Assembly: GCA_007118235.1 (NCBI GenBank)
Contig: SKRY01000204.1
Location: 1 to 6,608 of the forward strand
DNA: 6,608 bases
Direction of reading: 5' to 3'
From: Candidatus Hydrogenedentota bacterium
GTDB lineage: Bacteria; Hydrogenedentota; Hydrogenedentia; Hydrogenedentales; SLHB01
Part shown: positions 6,416-6,608 of the stretch, piece after piece
Layout of the letters: each line of letters begins with the position of its first letter
Position numbering within the stretch: the first letter of the stretch is position 1
Notes under the pieces: generated by a model
The model's input: only the letters and a program-made list of their open reading frames with translations
Told to the model about the DNA's origin: nothing
Databases searched by the model: none
Translations under genes and position numbers: made by a program

Positions 6416-6455
6416 CGACTGGTTCAGGCTTTGCGAACTCTGCCTGAACCAGTCG
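6416..6455. repeat. Perfect 14-bp inverted repeat (terminator-like hairpin or operator)
   Basis: The arms are CGACTGGTTCAGGC (6416-6429) and GCCTGAACCAGTCG (6442-6455), with a 12-base loop. It begins 48 bases after the stop of the upstream partial gene, where a terminator would be expected. The sequence after the stem on the minus strand (GCATATTGACAG) is not a T-run, so intrinsic termination is uncertain. The repeat also ends 5 bases before the TTGACA box, so it could be a regulator binding site. Confidence 0.6.
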
Positions 6456-6503
6456 CCTTGTATGCGCCGCACATCAATCTCCGATTAACCACTGAGTAAC
6501 ACG

Positions 6504-6608
6504 TCAGCCCCAGCCCCCCATGCCTCCCACTACCTTGTAGGCTTCCACGCCGACCCGGTTGGGGTATGTGTTTTCATCCAGCCACTGAATGGGATACCTT
6601 TCATTGAA
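6504..6608 (-). CDS. 3' end of an unrecognised upstream gene
   Basis: A minus-strand frame is open from the right edge of the window for 34 codons and ends with TGA at 6506-6504. The fragment begins FNERYPIQWLDENTYPN and ends VVGGMGGWG, a Gly-rich tail. The mixed residue composition and mostly G/C third positions look like real coding sequence, and the strand agrees with the downstream genes. I do not recognise the family from this tail. A hairpin 48 bases downstream suggests that its transcription unit may end there. The shortness of the fragment limits certainty. Confidence 0.5.
   Translation of the reverse strand, partial: FNERYPIQWLDENTYPNRVGVEAYKVVGGMGGWG

Larger units (their letters stand above)
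6196..6503. other. 308-base noncoding leader upstream of the cluster
   Basis: No convincing gene is seen on either strand. The region holds a perfect 14-bp inverted repeat (6416-6455), a TTGACA box on the minus strand (6410-6405) and the ribosome binding site of copy 1 (6208-6203). If the TTGACA box is used, the transcript would have a 5' leader of roughly 180 bases. A minus-strand reading frame from 6289 into the start of copy 1 is not supported as a gene. Confidence 0.6.

Noticed and set aside
1..6608. CRISPR arrays, tRNA or rRNA genes, insertion sequences, phage or attachment sites
   Set aside because: No regularly spaced short repeats, cloverleaf-like sequence, transposase frame or terminal repeats were seen. 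The only long similarity is between the paralogous oxidoreductase genes.

Overview
The window is a stretch of GC-rich bacterial DNA in which every supported gene lies on the minus strand, so transcription runs from high to low coordinates. Four complete genes and two partial genes are present. The four complete genes and the partial gene at the left edge all begin with a twin-arginine (Tat) signal, with the Arg pair at residues 7-8. They are three paralogous Gfo/Idh/MocA-family NAD(P)-type oxidoreductases of 444 residues each, one enolase-superfamily enzyme (mandelate racemase/muconate lactonizing group) and one xylose-isomerase-like TIM barrel (sugar phosphate isomerase/epimerase group). Expanded sets of Tat-exported Gfo/Idh/MocA proteins beside TIM-barrel isomerases are typical of Planctomycetota, Verrucomicrobiota, Lentisphaerota and Hydrogenedentota-like bacteria. 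I infer such an organism but cannot name it.

Layout in transcription order: 6608-6504 is the last 34 codons of an unrecognised gene. 6503-6196 is a 308-base noncoding leader with a perfect 14-bp inverted repeat directly upstream of a TTGACA box. 6195-4861 is oxidoreductase copy 1. 4820-3582 is the enolase-superfamily enzyme. 3502-2168 is oxidoreductase copy 2. 2165-831 is oxidoreductase copy 3, starting only 2 bases after copy 2 stops. 830-680 is a spacer with a terminator-like hairpin. 679-1 is the TIM-barrel gene, cut by the left edge.

The genes look like one exported carbohydrate-processing cassette. The oxidoreductases would oxidise or reduce a sugar or sugar-derived hydroxyl, and the enolase-type enzyme would abstract a proton next to a carboxylate (epimerisation, dehydration or cycloisomerisation). 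The TIM barrel would isomerise, epimerise or eliminate on a keto-sugar. The substrate cannot be read from the sequence. The most notable points are the fully Tat-exported pathway, the three-copy oxidoreductase set whose differences concentrate in the middle of the C-terminal domain while the ends stay nearly identical, and departures from textbook active-site residues in all three protein families.
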